Positions 33,243 through 33,819 of a DNA stretch of 33,819 bases are shown here, piece by piece (within the stretch, counting starts at the first letter, position 1; each line of letters opens with the position of its first letter). The stretch covers positions 1 through 33,819 of the forward strand of contig MHEO01000039.1 in the NCBI GenBank assembly GCA_001803875.1, read 5' to 3'. Source of the DNA: Nitrospirae bacterium RIFCSPHIGHO2_01_FULL_66_17. Its GTDB lineage: Bacteria > Nitrospirota > Nitrospiria > 2-01-FULL-66-17. Position numbers and translations under genes: made by a program. The notes under the pieces were generated by a model. It ran no database searches and was not told where the DNA came from. It saw only the letters and a list, made by a program, of their open reading frames with translations.

Positions 33243-33814
33243 CACGAGGCGGTCGTGTCTAGCGTGACGGTAGATCGTGGCCTCCCGTCGACGTAGCCCG
33301 CGACCACCGTCACCCGGCCGGTGATTGGGTTGATCGTGAGGGTGTAGCGCGACGGCCGCTTATTGATGCCGTTCAACCGATCGCCCTCCTCGAGGTGAAT
33401 CGCCGTCCGCGTGACGCCGCCCGACGGGAAGAACTGGGTGAACGCCGTGCCATCCGTCACCAGACCATGATGCGGGGTGGCCACGTCCTCGAAGCGGACC
33501 TCCGCGGGCAGCGCCCGTTTGGGCCCGACCGGCGGCCCCTCTTCGAGGACGCCGCCACGCGACACCAGCGTCGTCACCCAGAACTCGTCGGTGTCCAGAT
33601 CATAATACAGCCGCTGGATCGTGCGGGTCGCGATCGCCTCCTGAACGAGGGCGGCGGCCAGCCCCGCGAGGTCGCGCGACGCCGATCGCGCGTCGCCCCC
33701 GACGACACGCTGCAGGCGCGGCGCGACCAGCATGGCGACCAGGGCGAGGATGAACACCACGATCGTGATCTCGATCAGGGTAAATCCGCACTGCGCCAAC
33801 GGCGCAGACTGCAA
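33242..33814 (-). CDS. gspH: Type II secretion pseudopilin GspH (5' end at or beyond the window edge)
   Basis: GspH is a minor pseudopilin beneath the tip complex. About 190 residues are visible, starting at a TTG just inside the window; the true start may lie outside, because the leader matches the longer ones of gspI and gspJ. The signal is AQCGFTLIEITIVVFILALVAMLVAPRL (Glu +5), followed by RSASRDLAGLAAALVQEAIATRTIQRLYYDLDTDEFWV, typical of the GspH head. The C-terminus SGGVTRTAIHLEEGDRLNGINKRPSRYTLTINPITGRVTVVAGY also fits. It overlaps gspI (TGATG). Core genes gspC-G would be expected further upstream. Confidence 0.85.
   Translation of the reverse strand: MQSAPLAQCGFTLIEITIVVFILALVAMLVAPRLQRVVGGDARSASRDLAGLAAALVQEAIATRTIQRLYYDLDTDEFWVTTLVSRGGVLEEGPPVGPKRALPAEVRFEDVATPHHGLVTDGTAFTQFFPSGGVTRTAIHLEEGDRLNGINKRPSRYTLTINPITGRVTVVAGYVDGRPRSTVTLDTTAS
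33258..33287 (-). repeat. T2SS 30-bp repeat, copy C (end of gspH)
   Basis: This copy differs from copy B at two of 30 positions. It is read as GRPRSTVTLD at the very C-terminus of GspH, just before the gspI leader repeat. Confidence 0.75.
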
Positions 33815-33819
33815 TCGTC

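Overview
The window is dense, GC-rich bacterial chromosome carrying mostly housekeeping genes, nearly all on the minus strand, with short gaps and many stop/start overlaps. An outer-membrane beta-barrel protein, an EnvC/FtsEX system and a type II secretion (T2SS) operon show a diderm (Gram-negative-type) bacterium. An archaeal-type PEP carboxylase and a class II (B12) ribonucleotide reductase suggest a deep-branching lineage, perhaps of the NC10/Methylomirabilota or Rokubacteria kind. That placement is inference; no rRNA is present to test it.

Layout. 1-3651: a minus-strand run recG - small unknown gene - Ppx/GppA phosphatase (cut by the left edge), divergent from rpmB. 3696-7361: rpmB, an outer-membrane barrel protein, an orphan receiver-only response regulator, recN and a thioredoxin with a WCRPC active site. 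7421-9583: groES-groEL with a vegetative promoter, a CIRCE operator and a strong terminator. 9614-14138: a cell-envelope operon of a conserved unknown gene, ftsE, ftsX, an EnvC-like degenerate M23 protein and a CtpA-type protease, joined by overlapping stop/start codons. 14233-19667: the conserved ffh ... rpsP-rimM-trmD-rplS-rnhB-yraN cluster, interrupted by a PAS/degenerate-GGDEF gene between ffh and rpsP. 19792-21282: archaeal-type PEP carboxylase. 21470-22577: a short palindromic element, then an anti-sigma/ECF sigma pair. 22949-25294: nrdJ with a rich upstream control region. 25586-27851: a putative secreted zinc-protease lipoprotein and a small secreted protein. 27903-28060: a second copy of the palindromic element. 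28058-33819: T2SS genes in the order gspH-I-J-N-L-M-K as transcribed, cut by the right edge.

The most unusual material is at the DNA level. Two inverted copies of a ~157-bp imperfect palindrome, each bounded by TA, supply the TAG stop codon of the gene that runs into them (anti-sigma gene, gspK). They look like non-autonomous MITEs of the IS630/Tc1-mariner type. The T2SS operon also holds three near-identical 30-bp motifs in different reading frames, and a duplicated hairpin-containing leader in front of the pseudopilin signal sequences. No new multi-gene defence or biosynthetic system was recognised, and there are no tRNA, rRNA or CRISPR features.
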